In this document: one piece after another, positions 46,736-55,218 of the stretch | Numbering within the stretch: position 1 is the first letter of the stretch | How the letters are laid out: each line of letters begins with the position of its first letter | NCBI GenBank assembly: GCA_963775635.1 | Contig: CAVZJO010000012.1 | Span: forward strand, 62,001-126,000 | From: JALORV01 sp963775635 | GTDB taxonomy: Bacteria; Pseudomonadota; Gammaproteobacteria; Burkholderiales; Burkholderiaceae_F | Length of the DNA stretch: 64,000 nucleotides | Reading direction: 5' to 3' | The notes under the pieces: model-generated | The model's input: only the letters and a program-made list of their open reading frames with translations | Told to the model about the DNA's origin: nothing | Databases searched by the model: none | Translations under genes and position numbers: made by a program

Positions 46736-48381
46736 GTCAAATTCGAAACGGGGCGGTAGGTGGTCTGGCGTATACGGCCCGTCGTGCGGCCGTGCTGTGT
46801 GCAGCGCTGGCCCTGGGCGGCATCGCGGCCGGCACCGCGTCGGCCAAGACCCTGGTGTTCTGCTCGGAAGGCAGCCCGGAAAACTTCTATCCGGCTATCA
46901 ATACGACCGGCACGTCGTTCGATGCCAACAGCCAGATCTACAGCCGCATCGTCGACTTCGAACGCGGCGGAACGAAGGTCGTTCCGGGTCTGGCCGAGAA
47001 GTGGGACATCTCGCCGGACGGCAAGGTCTACACGTTCCATCTGCGCAAGGGCGTCAAGTGGCACGAAAACAAGAACTTCAAACCGACGCGCGACATGAAC
47101 GCCGACGACATCATCTTCGCATTCGAGCGGCAGTGGAAGGAATCGAACCCGTACTTCAAGGTCACGAGCTCGAACCATTCGTACTTCAACGACATGGGGA
47201 TGCCGAAGCTGCTGAAGTCGGTCGAAAAGGTCGACGACTACACCGTGCGCGTCACGCTGGAGAAGGCCGAGGCTCCGTTCCTTTCGAACCTCGCGATGGA
47301 ATACGCAGGTGTGCAGTCGAAGGAGTACGCCGACGCAATGCTGAAGGCCGGTACGCCCGAGAAAATCGACCTGGAGCCGATCGGCACCGGTCCCTTCTAC
47401 CTTGTGCAGTTCCAGCGCGACGCGGTCATCCGCTACAAGGCGTTCCCCCAGCACTGGGGCGGCAAGGCGAAGATCGACGATCTGGTGTTCTCGATCACCC
47501 CGGACGCGTCGGTGCGCTGGGCCAAGCTGCAGAAGGGCGAGTGTCACGTGATGCCGTACCCGAACCCGGCGGACCTCGAAGCGATGCGCAAGGACCCGAA
47601 GATCAAGGTGCTCGAGCAGCCGGGCCTGAACGTCGGCTACCTTGCGTACAACACGACCAAGAAGCCCTTCGATGACGTGCGCGTGCGCAAGGCACTCAAC
47701 ATGGCCATCAACAAGAAGGCGATCCTCGACGCGGTCTACCTGACGACCGGCGTGCCGGCCAAGAATCCGATCCCGCCGACCCAGTGGTCGTACAACGATG
47801 CGATCAAGGACGATCCATACGATCCGGCGGCAGCGAAGAAGCTGCTGGCGGATGCCGGCTATCCGAACGGCTTCACGACCGACCTCTGGGCCATGCCGGT
47901 GCAGCGGCCGTACAACCCGAATGCCAAGCGAATTGCCGAGCTGATGCAGGCAGACCTCGCCAAGGTGGGAGTGACCGCAGAGATCAAGAGCTACGAGTGG
48001 GGCGAGTACCGCAAGCGGATGCAAAACGGTGAGCACCAGATGGGCATGCTGGGCTGGACCGGTGACAACGGCGATCCCGACAACTTCCTGAACACGCTAC
48101 TGGGATGCGATTCGGCAGCGGCGAACGGCAGCAATGTCGCGAAGTTCTGCTACCAGCCGTTCGAGGAACTGGTGCAGAAGGCGAAGACGACGTCGGGCCA
48201 GGCCGCACGAACGCCGCTGTATGAAAAGGCGCAGGTGATCTTCAAGGAGCAGGCGCCGTGGTTCACGATCGCGCACGCGGTGCAGTTGAAGCCGATGCGT
48301 GCCGAAGTCATCGACTTCAAGCTGTCTCCGTTCGGACGCCACAACTTCTACGGCGTCGACATCAAGGAAGTCAAGGATTAG
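46732..48381 (+). CDS. periplasmic peptide-binding protein, DppA type (operon 1)
   Basis: A 549-residue solute-binding protein of family 5 (SBP_bac_5). The signal peptide (about residues 1-38, ending ASA) is followed by KTLVFCSEGSPENFYP, TFHLRKGVKWHENKNF, PIGTGPFYLVQF and RVRKALNMAINKKAIL blocks. GGAGG at 46720-46724 precedes the ATG, which overlaps the dppF stop. As the only binding protein near two peptide importer operons, it may serve both (inference). Confidence 0.92.
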   Translation: MSQIRNGAVGGLAYTARRAAVLCAALALGGIAAGTASAKTLVFCSEGSPENFYPAINTTGTSFDANSQIYSRIVDFERGGTKVVPGLAEKWDISPDGKVYTFHLRKGVKWHENKNFKPTRDMNADDIIFAFERQWKESNPYFKVTSSNHSYFNDMGMPKLLKSVEKVDDYTVRVTLEKAEAPFLSNLAMEYAGVQSKEYADAMLKAGTPEKIDLEPIGTGPFYLVQFQRDAVIRYKAFPQHWGGKAKIDDLVFSITPDASVRWAKLQKGECHVMPYPNPADLEAMRKDPKIKVLEQPGLNVGYLAYNTTKKPFDDVRVRKALNMAINKKAILDAVYLTTGVPAKNPIPPTQWSYNDAIKDDPYDPAAAKKLLADAGYPNGFTTDLWAMPVQRPYNPNAKRIAELMQADLAKVGVTAEIKSYEWGEYRKRMQNGEHQMGMLGWTGDNGDPDNFLNTLLGCDSAAANGSNVAKFCYQPFEELVQKAKTTSGQAARTPLYEKAQVIFKEQAPWFTIAHAVQLKPMRAEVIDFKLSPFGRHNFYGVDIKEVKD

Positions 48382-48393
48382 CGGAACGACCAT

Positions 48394-48422
48394 TCCGGTG
48401 CGCGGCATGGCTGCGCACCGGA
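48394..48422 (+). terminator. hairpin after the first peptide transporter operon
   Basis: TCCGGTGCGC (48394-48403) pairs with GCGCACCGGA (48413-48422): a perfect 10-bp stem with a 9-base loop, starting 13 bases after the dppA stop. No T-run follows, so it may stabilise the mRNA end or act with Rho. The remaining bases to 48563 hold no gene. Confidence 0.5.
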
Positions 48423-48563
48423 CGCTGGCGGCGCATCAACAGCGCCGCGGCGATACCTTTCCCACCCGGTACTGGTGACGCGGGCCGCAGTCGCTGCGAT
48501 GGGCAGCCGGCTTGCTACGCGTTTTCTGCGGAACGCCCCGTTCCATACCCAGGGAGATCCACC

Positions 48564-48926
48564 ATGGCCAATCCGTTCGTCCACGTCGAGCTCAACACCA
48601 GCGATCTCGCCAAGGCCAAGAGTTTCTATGGCCAGCTGTTTGACTGGAAACTGGAGGACATGCCGATGCCTCAGGGCACCTACACCGTCATCAAGGTCGG
48701 CGACGGCACGGGCGGCGGAATGATGAAACATCCGATGCCCGGTGAACCATCGAACTGGCTGGCATACGTCCTCGTCGACGATGTCGACGCGTCGCTCCAG
48801 AAGGCGAAGTCCCTCGGCGCAAAAGTCATCAAGGAAGTTACCGAAGTTCCCGGCATGGGTTGGTTCGCGATCTTCACCGATCCGACCGGCGCCGCGCTCG
48901 CGTTGTGGAAAGTCAAGCAACAGTAA
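48564..48926 (+). CDS. VOC-family (glyoxalase/bleomycin-resistance fold) protein
   Basis: A 120-residue protein with paired beta-alpha-beta-beta-beta modules: NPFVHVELNTSDLAKAKSFYGQLFDWKLE, and VDDVDASLQKAKSLGAKVIKEVTEVPGMGWFAIFTDPTGAALALWK. His and Glu residues at the usual metal positions are partly kept. Such proteins range from glyoxalases to binding proteins; no substrate can be named. AGGGAG at about 48551-48556 precedes the ATG. It is convergent with the NUDIX gene. Confidence 0.82.
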   Translation: MANPFVHVELNTSDLAKAKSFYGQLFDWKLEDMPMPQGTYTVIKVGDGTGGGMMKHPMPGEPSNWLAYVLVDDVDASLQKAKSLGAKVIKEVTEVPGMGWFAIFTDPTGAALALWKVKQQ

Positions 48927-48929
48927 TGC

Positions 48930-49352
48930 TTACCAATCGAGCGCCAGCAGCACGCGTGTCATGTTCTTGCCGCAGAGGTTCGGCACCCAATCTCTGATCG
49001 CCCAGCGGTAGGCGTCGACCTCTGGCACCGGGCGGCCGCCGTGCCGCGGCGTGAAAAGTGAGGAGCAGCTGCAGCGCTCGATGTCGAGCGCGGGGTCGGG
49101 TGGATCGACGACGAACAGGTGCAGGTTCTTGCGCGGCAGATAGGCATGCACGCCAAGATCACGCAGCTGCGCAGGCTCGACCGTGAGGCAGGTTTCTTCG
49201 CGCAGTTCGCGCAGCGCTGCCGCGCGCGGATCTTCGCCGGGATCGGCCAGTCCCTTGGGAATGTCCCAGTAGTTGCGCCCGGTCGCGTGGCAAAGCAACA
49301 ACTCGCCGCGGCTGCGGCGCGCGATGACCCCGCAACTCAACTCGCGCGTCAT
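48930..49352 (-). CDS. NUDIX hydrolase
   Basis: A 140-residue pyrophosphohydrolase with the Nudix box GLADPGEDPRAAALRELREETCL, where Cys replaces the usual Gly before the last hydrophobic residue. The rest of the metal-binding REXXEE core is intact. The block YWDIPKG preceding it resembles diadenosine-polyphosphate or nucleotide hydrolases. The ATG at 49352 is chosen because the fold starts there; an extension to 49400 has no clear support. It is divergent from the second peptide operon. Confidence 0.8.
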   Translation of the reverse strand: MTRELSCGVIARRSRGELLLCHATGRNYWDIPKGLADPGEDPRAAALRELREETCLTVEPAQLRDLGVHAYLPRKNLHLFVVDPPDPALDIERCSCSSLFTPRHGGRPVPEVDAYRWAIRDWVPNLCGKNMTRVLLALDW

Positions 49353-49457
49353 GATTTGGTTTGGCGACCGCAGCATCCAAGGATTTGGCGTTGCTCGCAA
49401 GTAGCCGCGCTATATTTCCAGTTTGTGACAGCCCGCCGGGCGCGTTCGCAAGAAGGG

Positions 49458-50441
49458 ATGCTCGCATTCATCATTCGCCGCCTGCTGCAAGCCGTCCTTG
49501 TCATGCTGACGGTGGCCCTGGTGGCATTCCTGCTGTTTCAGTACGTCGGTGATCCGGTCTCGCAGATGGTCGGACAGGACGCCACTCCCGAGGATCGCGC
49601 GCGGCTGCGGGTCGAGCTTGGCCTCGACCAGCCGTTTTACGTCCAGTTCGCGGCCTTCGTCGGCAACGCCTCGCAGGGCGACTTCGGCATCAGCCTGCGT
49701 CAGGGCCGCAAGGTATCGACCCTGATCCAGGAGCGGCTGCCGGCGACGCTGGAACTCGCGATCATGGCTGCCAGCATCGCTATCGTGGTTGGAATTCCGG
49801 CCGGCGTGTATACGGCGCTGCGGCGCAGCTCGTGGCTGTCGCAGTTCCTGCTGGCTGCCTCGCTGGTCGGCATTTCGCTGCCGACGTTCCTGATCGGCAT
49901 CCTGCTGATTCTGGTCTTTGCCGTGCTGCTAGGTTGGCTGCCGTCCTACGGCCGTGGCGACGTGGTGCAGCTCGGGTGGTGGTCGACCGGATTCCTGACG
50001 CCGGTCGGATGGAAACACCTGATCCTGCCGGCGATCACGCTGTCGTTGTTCCAGCTGACGCTGATCATGCGCCTGGTGCGCTCCGAGATGCTGGAAGTGC
50101 TGCGGACCGATTACATCAAGTTTGCGCGGGCGCGCGGTCTGACGGATCGGGCGGTAAATTTCGGCCACGCGCTGAAGAACACGCTGGTTCCCGTCATCAC
50201 GATCACCGGGTTGCAGCTGGGCGGGATCATCGCGTTTGCGATCGTCACCGAAACCGTGTTCCAGTGGCCCGGCATGGGTCTGCTGTTCATCCAGGCGGTG
50301 CAGTTCGCCGACATTCCGGTGATGGCGGCGTACCTGTGTCTTATCGCGCTGGTGTTCGTTCTGATCAACCTGGCGGTCGACCTGCTTTACTTCGTCGTCG
50401 ACCCGCGGCTGCGCATCGATCGCGCGGCGGCAGCACATTAG
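49458..50441 (+). CDS. peptide ABC transporter permease, DppB type (operon 2)
   Basis: A 327-residue six-helix permease with GDPVSQMVGQDATPEDRARLRVELGLDQPFYVQ and the EAA loop RTDYIKFARARGLTDRAVNFGHALKNTLVPVITI. It is clearly related to, but distinct from, the operon 1 copy. AAGGG precedes the ATG at 49458. A peptidase-like gene follows after 10 bases. Confidence 0.9.
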   Translation: MLAFIIRRLLQAVLVMLTVALVAFLLFQYVGDPVSQMVGQDATPEDRARLRVELGLDQPFYVQFAAFVGNASQGDFGISLRQGRKVSTLIQERLPATLELAIMAASIAIVVGIPAGVYTALRRSSWLSQFLLAASLVGISLPTFLIGILLILVFAVLLGWLPSYGRGDVVQLGWWSTGFLTPVGWKHLILPAITLSLFQLTLIMRLVRSEMLEVLRTDYIKFARARGLTDRAVNFGHALKNTLVPVITITGLQLGGIIAFAIVTETVFQWPGMGLLFIQAVQFADIPVMAAYLCLIALVFVLINLAVDLLYFVVDPRLRIDRAAAAH

Positions 50442-50451
50442 GAATCCACGC

Positions 50452-51688
50452 GTGTCGAACTACCTGGGAGCCGTGCTGCGGGGACCACTTGCGGCGATCG
50501 TGCCGCATCACGAGGGACTGAGCTTGTTCCGGCGCGACCTGCACGCGCATCCGGAACTCGGCTTCGAGGAACATCGCACGGCTGCGCTGGTGGCCGAGCG
50601 TCTGCGCAGCTACGGTGTCGACGAACTGCATACCGGAATCGGACGCACTGGAGTGGTTGGCGTGATCCGCGGCCGCGGCACGTCGACCCGCGCCATCGGG
50701 TTGCGGGCCGACATGGACGCGCTGCAGATGACCGAGGAGAGCGAGTTTGCGCATCGGTCGACGCGGCCGGGTCTGATGCACGGCTGCGGACATGACGGCC
50801 ATACGACGATCCTGCTCGGCGCGGCGCAGTATCTGGCGCAGACGCGCAGGTTCGATGGCTCCGTGGTGCTGATCTTCCAGCCCGGCGAGGAAGGCTTTGC
50901 CGGTGCCAAGGCGATGATCGACGACGGACTTGTTCGAGCGATTCCCGGTGGACGAGGTGTTCGCGCTGCACAACTGGCCGGCGCTCGAACCGGGTCGCTT
51001 CGGCCTGAACCCGGGCCCGATGATGGCGGCCGCCGATCGCGTCGAGATCACGATCAGCGGCAAGGGTGGACACGCAGCACACCCGCACCGTTCGATCGAC
51101 CCGGTGGTGGTAGCTGCGCATATCGTGACCGCGGCCCAGTCGATCGTCGCGCGCAATGTCGGACCACTGGAGGCTGCCGTCGTGAGCCTGTGCTCGATCC
51201 AGTCGGGACATCCGGGCGCTTACTCGGTGATTCCGCGCGAAGCGCGGCTGGTTGGAACCGCGCGCAGCTTCAGCGCCGAGGTCCAGGACATGCTGGAGCA
51301 GCGGCTGACCGAGCTGTCGGAATCGACCGCCAAGGCTTTCGGTGCCGAGGCCAAGGTGGTGTACGAACGGACCTATCCCGCCACGATCAACAATCCAGCC
51401 CAGACGCGCTTTGCGGGCGACGTGGCCGCCGAGCTGGTGGGCGAGGACAATGTGGTGCGCGATCTCGAACCGTCGATGGGCGCCGAGGATTTCTCCTTCA
51501 TGCTGCGGGTCAAACCGGGGTGCTATGTGCGGCTGGGGCAGGGCGGCGGCGCCAGCGGCTGCTTTCTGCACAACACCCGATATGACTTCAACGATGCCGT
51601 CATCCCGCTGGGGTCGGCGTTCTTTTCGCTGCTGGCCGAACGCGGCCTGCCCCTTAGTACGCAGCGGCGCCTGAAGGAGGTTGCATGA
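50452..51688 (+). CDS. M20-family amidohydrolase (HipO/AbgB-like; one frameshift)
   Basis: A metallo-amidohydrolase of about 412 residues that cleaves N-acyl amino acids or similar amides. Metal-site blocks are HAHPELGFEEH, LRADMDAL, HGCGHDGH, PGEEG and HNTRYDFND. The dimerisation domain contains ITISGKGGHAAHPH. At DDGL near 50932 the frame steps +1 into FERFPVDEVFALHNWP, and the total length is 3n+1, as with a one-base insertion. No signal peptide is seen, so it acts in the cytoplasm. Its place inside a peptide importer operon suggests it hydrolyses the imported compound. Confidence 0.88.
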
Positions 51689-51785
51689 AGAACGCGAACG
51701 TTCGGCAGCCGGTCGACCACCACATGCGGCGGCAGTGGGTCACATGGTGAAAGGCGCCGTGCAATAGGGCGCAGCGGACAGCGGA

Positions 51786-52697
51786 ATGGACCCCTTTCGG
51801 CGATTCTGGGAAGGCGACGTCGCCTACAGCTTCCGCAATTCGCCAGTGGCCATCGCCGCGGCGCTGGTGGTGTTCGTGCTGGTCTTTTCGGCGATCTTCG
51901 CGCGCTGGGTAACACCGTACAACCCGTTCGACCTGGCCACCATCAACCTGCTCGATGGATCGTTGCCGCCGGCATGGGAAGAGGGCGGCAATCCGAAGTT
52001 CTGGCTGGGAACCGATGACCAGGGGCGCGATATCTTCTCGGCGGTCATCTACGGCATGCAGATCTCGCTCGCGATCGGCATCGCCGCGGTTGCGCTGTCG
52101 GTGCTGATGGGGGTCGGGCTCGGACTGTTGTCGGGCTACGTCGGCGGTCGCCTCGATGCCTTCATCATGCGCGTGTGCGACGTAATGCTGTCCTTTCCGG
52201 CGATCCTGGTGGCGCTGCTGATCGACGGCGTCGCACGCGCCATTTTGCCGCGCGACTCGCACAACGAACTGGCGTTCGGCGTGCTGATCATCGCGATCGC
52301 GTTGTCGGGCTGGGTACAGTACGCACGCACCGTGCGCGGATCGACGCTGGTCGAAAAGAACAAGGAGTACGTCCAGGCCGCGCGCGTGATCGGCGTTTCG
52401 CCGTTCAAGATCATGCTGAAGCACGTGCTGCCGAACGTGCTGGGGCCGGTGCTGGTGCTGGCCACGGTGCACATCGCCACCGCCATCATCACCGAGGCCA
52501 CGCTGTCGTTCCTGGGAGTCGGCGTCCCGCCGACGACGCCGTCGCTCGGAACCCTGATACGTATCGGAAACGAGTTCTTGTTCTCCGGCGAATGGTGGAT
52601 CACCATATTCCCCGGGCTGGCGCTGATCCTGCTCGTCCTCTCGGTCAACCTGCTGGGCGACTGGCTGCGCGATGCTCTGAATCCGAAGTTGCGCTGA
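51786..52697 (+). CDS. peptide ABC transporter permease, DppC type (operon 2)
   Basis: A 303-residue permease: N-terminal OppC_N helix (VAIAAALVVFVLVFSAIFARWV), the periplasmic block FWLGTDDQGRDIFSAVIYGMQISLAIG, and the EAA loop NKEYVQAARVIGVSPFKIMLKHVLPNV. The ATG at 51786 follows a 97-base gap after the hydrolase gene with no convincing gene in it. Confidence 0.92.
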   Translation: MDPFRRFWEGDVAYSFRNSPVAIAAALVVFVLVFSAIFARWVTPYNPFDLATINLLDGSLPPAWEEGGNPKFWLGTDDQGRDIFSAVIYGMQISLAIGIAAVALSVLMGVGLGLLSGYVGGRLDAFIMRVCDVMLSFPAILVALLIDGVARAILPRDSHNELAFGVLIIAIALSGWVQYARTVRGSTLVEKNKEYVQAARVIGVSPFKIMLKHVLPNVLGPVLVLATVHIATAIITEATLSFLGVGVPPTTPSLGTLIRIGNEFLFSGEWWITIFPGLALILLVLSVNLLGDWLRDALNPKLR

Positions 52698-52740
52698 TCC
52701 GGTGCGTGCGCCGGTGAAACGCTTTGTAGAGGAGTGCACC

Positions 52741-53136
52741 ATGACCACGAAATGCACAGTTGCGTCATCGCTCATCGCCGTCGCGGCCCTGATGTCCGGA
52801 TGTGCCACCTCGTTTGACGGCTCGTACCTGATCGGCGAGCGCTACTACAGGACCAACATCGATACCCAGCCGGTGATCATATTGGGAGTCGACAACTGGG
52901 ACACGACCCAGCGCCGCGTGCTGGTCGAGCCCGGTGAGCACGTGATCCGGCTCCAGGCAATGCCCGTCCCCGGCGCGCCGCAGGAGACGGCCTCGTTCAA
53001 GCTCGACGTCAAGCCGTGTTTCACGTACTACATCGTCGCGGTCCGCGAGAATCGGATTGCCGCCGAGTTCACTCCGAAAGTCGACTACGCCCAGCCGCTG
53101 GCGGGCTGCGATCCGAACGCGGCGAAGAAGTCGTAA
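52741..53136 (+). CDS. small lipoprotein inside the second peptide transporter operon
   Basis: A 131-residue predicted lipoprotein (lipobox MSGC at about residues 18-21). The mature part is beta-rich, with DTTQRRVLVEPGEHVIRLQAMP resembling a PEGA-like or transthyretin-like strand pattern, and two more Cys. GAGGAG at about 52729-52734 precedes the ATG. It lies between the DppC and DppD genes, with 43 bases before and 3 after it. A role in substrate capture at the envelope is possible but speculative. Confidence 0.7.
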   Translation: MTTKCTVASSLIAVAALMSGCATSFDGSYLIGERYYRTNIDTQPVIILGVDNWDTTQRRVLVEPGEHVIRLQAMPVPGAPQETASFKLDVKPCFTYYIVAVRENRIAAEFTPKVDYAQPLAGCDPNAAKKS

Positions 53137-53139
53137 CGC

Positions 53140-54126
53140 ATGACGGGTCCGCTGCTGGAGGTCCGGAACCTTCGTATTGAGTTCCCGACGCGGCGCGGAA
53201 CCCTGGTCGCGGTCGACGATATCTCGTTCGAGATCGCGCCCGGCGAAGTACTGGGGGTAGTGGGTGAATCCGGAGCGGGCAAGTCCCTGACCGGCGCCGC
53301 GATCATCGGGCTGCTCGAACCGCCGGGCCGCATCGCGGCGGGCGAAATCAAGCTCGCGGGGCTGCGCATTGACAACCTGCCGTACGACGACATGCGCAAG
53401 ATCCGCGGGCGCGAGATTGGTGCGATCTTCCAGGATCCGCTGACGTCGCTGAATCCGCTGTATACCGTCGGCCAGCAGATCATCGAGACCATCACCACGC
53501 ACCTCAACATCTCGACGGCCAAAGCGCGCGAGCGCGCCGTCGAACTGCTGACAGCCACCGGGATACCGGCGCCGGAGCGCCGCATCGATCATTACCCGCA
53601 TCAGTTTTCCGGTGGCATGCGCCAACGGGTCGTGATCGCGCTCGCCTTGGCGGCGCAGCCCAAGCTGGTGATCGCCGACGAGCCGACCACGGCGCTCGAC
53701 GTATCGATACAGGCGCAGATCATCACGCTGCTGAAGCGGCTGTGCCGCGACCATGGCACGGCGGTGATGCTGATCACGCACGACATGGGCGTGATCGCCG
53801 AAACTGCGGACCGCGTGACCGTCATGTACGCCGGCCGCATCGCCGAGATCGGGCCGGTGGCCGACGTGATCCATCGTCCGCAGCATCCGTACACAGTAGG
53901 GCTGATGGGGTCGATTCCGAGTATGGCGGGCGACGCCGAGCGATTGACCCAGATCGACGGCGCGATGCCGAGGTTGACTACGATCCCGGCCGGCTGTGCG
54001 TTCCATCCGCGCTGTACTCGCGCATTCGGGCGCTGCTCGCGAGAGCGCCCGGATCTGCTTCCCGCCGGGACATCGCTGGCAGCCTGCTGGCTGCATGACG
54101 CGACTCCGCTGCGCCGGGCAGCCTGA
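53140..54126 (+). CDS. peptide ABC transporter ATP-binding protein, DppD type (operon 2)
   Basis: A 328-residue ABC ATPase with Walker A GESGAGKS (42-49), signature FSGGMRQRVVIALA, Walker B LVIADEPTTALD, H-loop ITHDMG and the C-terminal oligopeptide region with CAFHPRCTRAFGRC. It starts 3 bases after the lipoprotein stop. Confidence 0.93.
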   Translation: MTGPLLEVRNLRIEFPTRRGTLVAVDDISFEIAPGEVLGVVGESGAGKSLTGAAIIGLLEPPGRIAAGEIKLAGLRIDNLPYDDMRKIRGREIGAIFQDPLTSLNPLYTVGQQIIETITTHLNISTAKARERAVELLTATGIPAPERRIDHYPHQFSGGMRQRVVIALALAAQPKLVIADEPTTALDVSIQAQIITLLKRLCRDHGTAVMLITHDMGVIAETADRVTVMYAGRIAEIGPVADVIHRPQHPYTVGLMGSIPSMAGDAERLTQIDGAMPRLTTIPAGCAFHPRCTRAFGRCSRERPDLLPAGTSLAACWLHDATPLRRAA

Positions 54127-54129
54127 CCG

Positions 54130-55179
54130 ATGGCTGCCGTCGCCAGCAATCCGGTTACTGCATCGTCGCCGGGCCCGGCAGACACGATCGTCGAGGCGGA
54201 CGGGATCGCAAAGTACTTCGACGTTTCGCCGCCGTGGCTCAACCGCGTCTTCGAGCGCAGCGGACGGCAGATCCTGCATGCGGTCGACGGCGTGAGCTTC
54301 TCGATTCGACGCGGCGAGACCCTGGCGCTGGTCGGCGAGTCGGGTTGCGGCAAGTCAACCGTCGCGCGCCTGCTGGTCGGCCTGTACGCGCCGACCCGTG
54401 GGCGCGTCGAGTTCTTCGGACGCGACCTGGCGGAGATGAACTCCTCCGCGGGACGCAGCCTGCGACAGAAGCTGCAGATGATCTTCCAGGATCCGTACGC
54501 CAGCCTGAACCCGCGCTGGCGCGTGCGGGACATCATTGCCGAACCGCTGATCGCGCATGGCCTGATGCGCGAACGGGCCCAGATCACTGCGCGCGTCGAC
54601 GAACTGCTGCAACAGGTCAAGCTGGCGCCGGCCGACAAGGAGAAGTACCCACACCAGTTCTCGGGCGGACAGCGGCAGCGGCTGTCCATCGCGCGTGCGC
54701 TGGCGACGCATCCGGCTTTCCTCGTCTGCGATGAACCGACCTCGGCGCTGGACGTCTCGGTGCAGGCGCAGGTGCTGAACCTGATGAAGGACCTGCAACG
54801 AGCGCTCGGACTCACCTATCTCTTCATCTCGCACAACCTCGCGGTGGTTCATCACATCTCCGACCGCGTCGGCGTGATGTACCTTGGGAAGATCGTCGAA
54901 CTGGCGCCGCGCCGGGTACTCTTTTCGGCGCCCCGTCATCCGTACACGCGGATGCTGCTCGATGCGATTCCCGACCTCGACATGAGTGGCCGCGCCCGCA
55001 CGCCGGTGGCAGGCGAGGTTCCGAACCCGCTGAACCCGCCGTCGGGCTGCACGTTTCACCCACGCTGCCCGCATGCCAATGCCCGCTGCCGCGCGGAGGT
55101 ACCGCTGCTAAAAACCGTCCGTCACGCCGCCGGCGAGAGCGAAGTCGCCTGCCATGCGGTCGATGAAGGGCGCATCTAG
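54130..55179 (+). CDS. peptide ABC transporter ATP-binding protein, DppF type (operon 2)
   Basis: A 349-residue ABC ATPase with an N-terminal extension of about 20 residues, Walker A GESGCGKS (69-76), signature FSGGQRQRLSIARA, Walker B LVCDEPTSALD, H-loop ISHNLA and C-terminal CTFHPRCPHANARC. It starts 3 bases after the DppD stop and is the last gene of operon 2. No binding protein follows; the next gene is on the opposite strand. Confidence 0.93.
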   Translation: MAAVASNPVTASSPGPADTIVEADGIAKYFDVSPPWLNRVFERSGRQILHAVDGVSFSIRRGETLALVGESGCGKSTVARLLVGLYAPTRGRVEFFGRDLAEMNSSAGRSLRQKLQMIFQDPYASLNPRWRVRDIIAEPLIAHGLMRERAQITARVDELLQQVKLAPADKEKYPHQFSGGQRQRLSIARALATHPAFLVCDEPTSALDVSVQAQVLNLMKDLQRALGLTYLFISHNLAVVHHISDRVGVMYLGKIVELAPRRVLFSAPRHPYTRMLLDAIPDLDMSGRARTPVAGEVPNPLNPPSGCTFHPRCPHANARCRAEVPLLKTVRHAAGESEVACHAVDEGRI

Positions 55180-55218
55180 AGCCCAGCAGCAGTAGCGCTC
55201 GCACTCCGTGTCAGCGGG

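Noticed and set aside
51689..51785. A 21-codon frame just before the operon 2 DppC gene
   Set aside because: No ribosome binding site, no hydrophobic or motif signal, and likely random.
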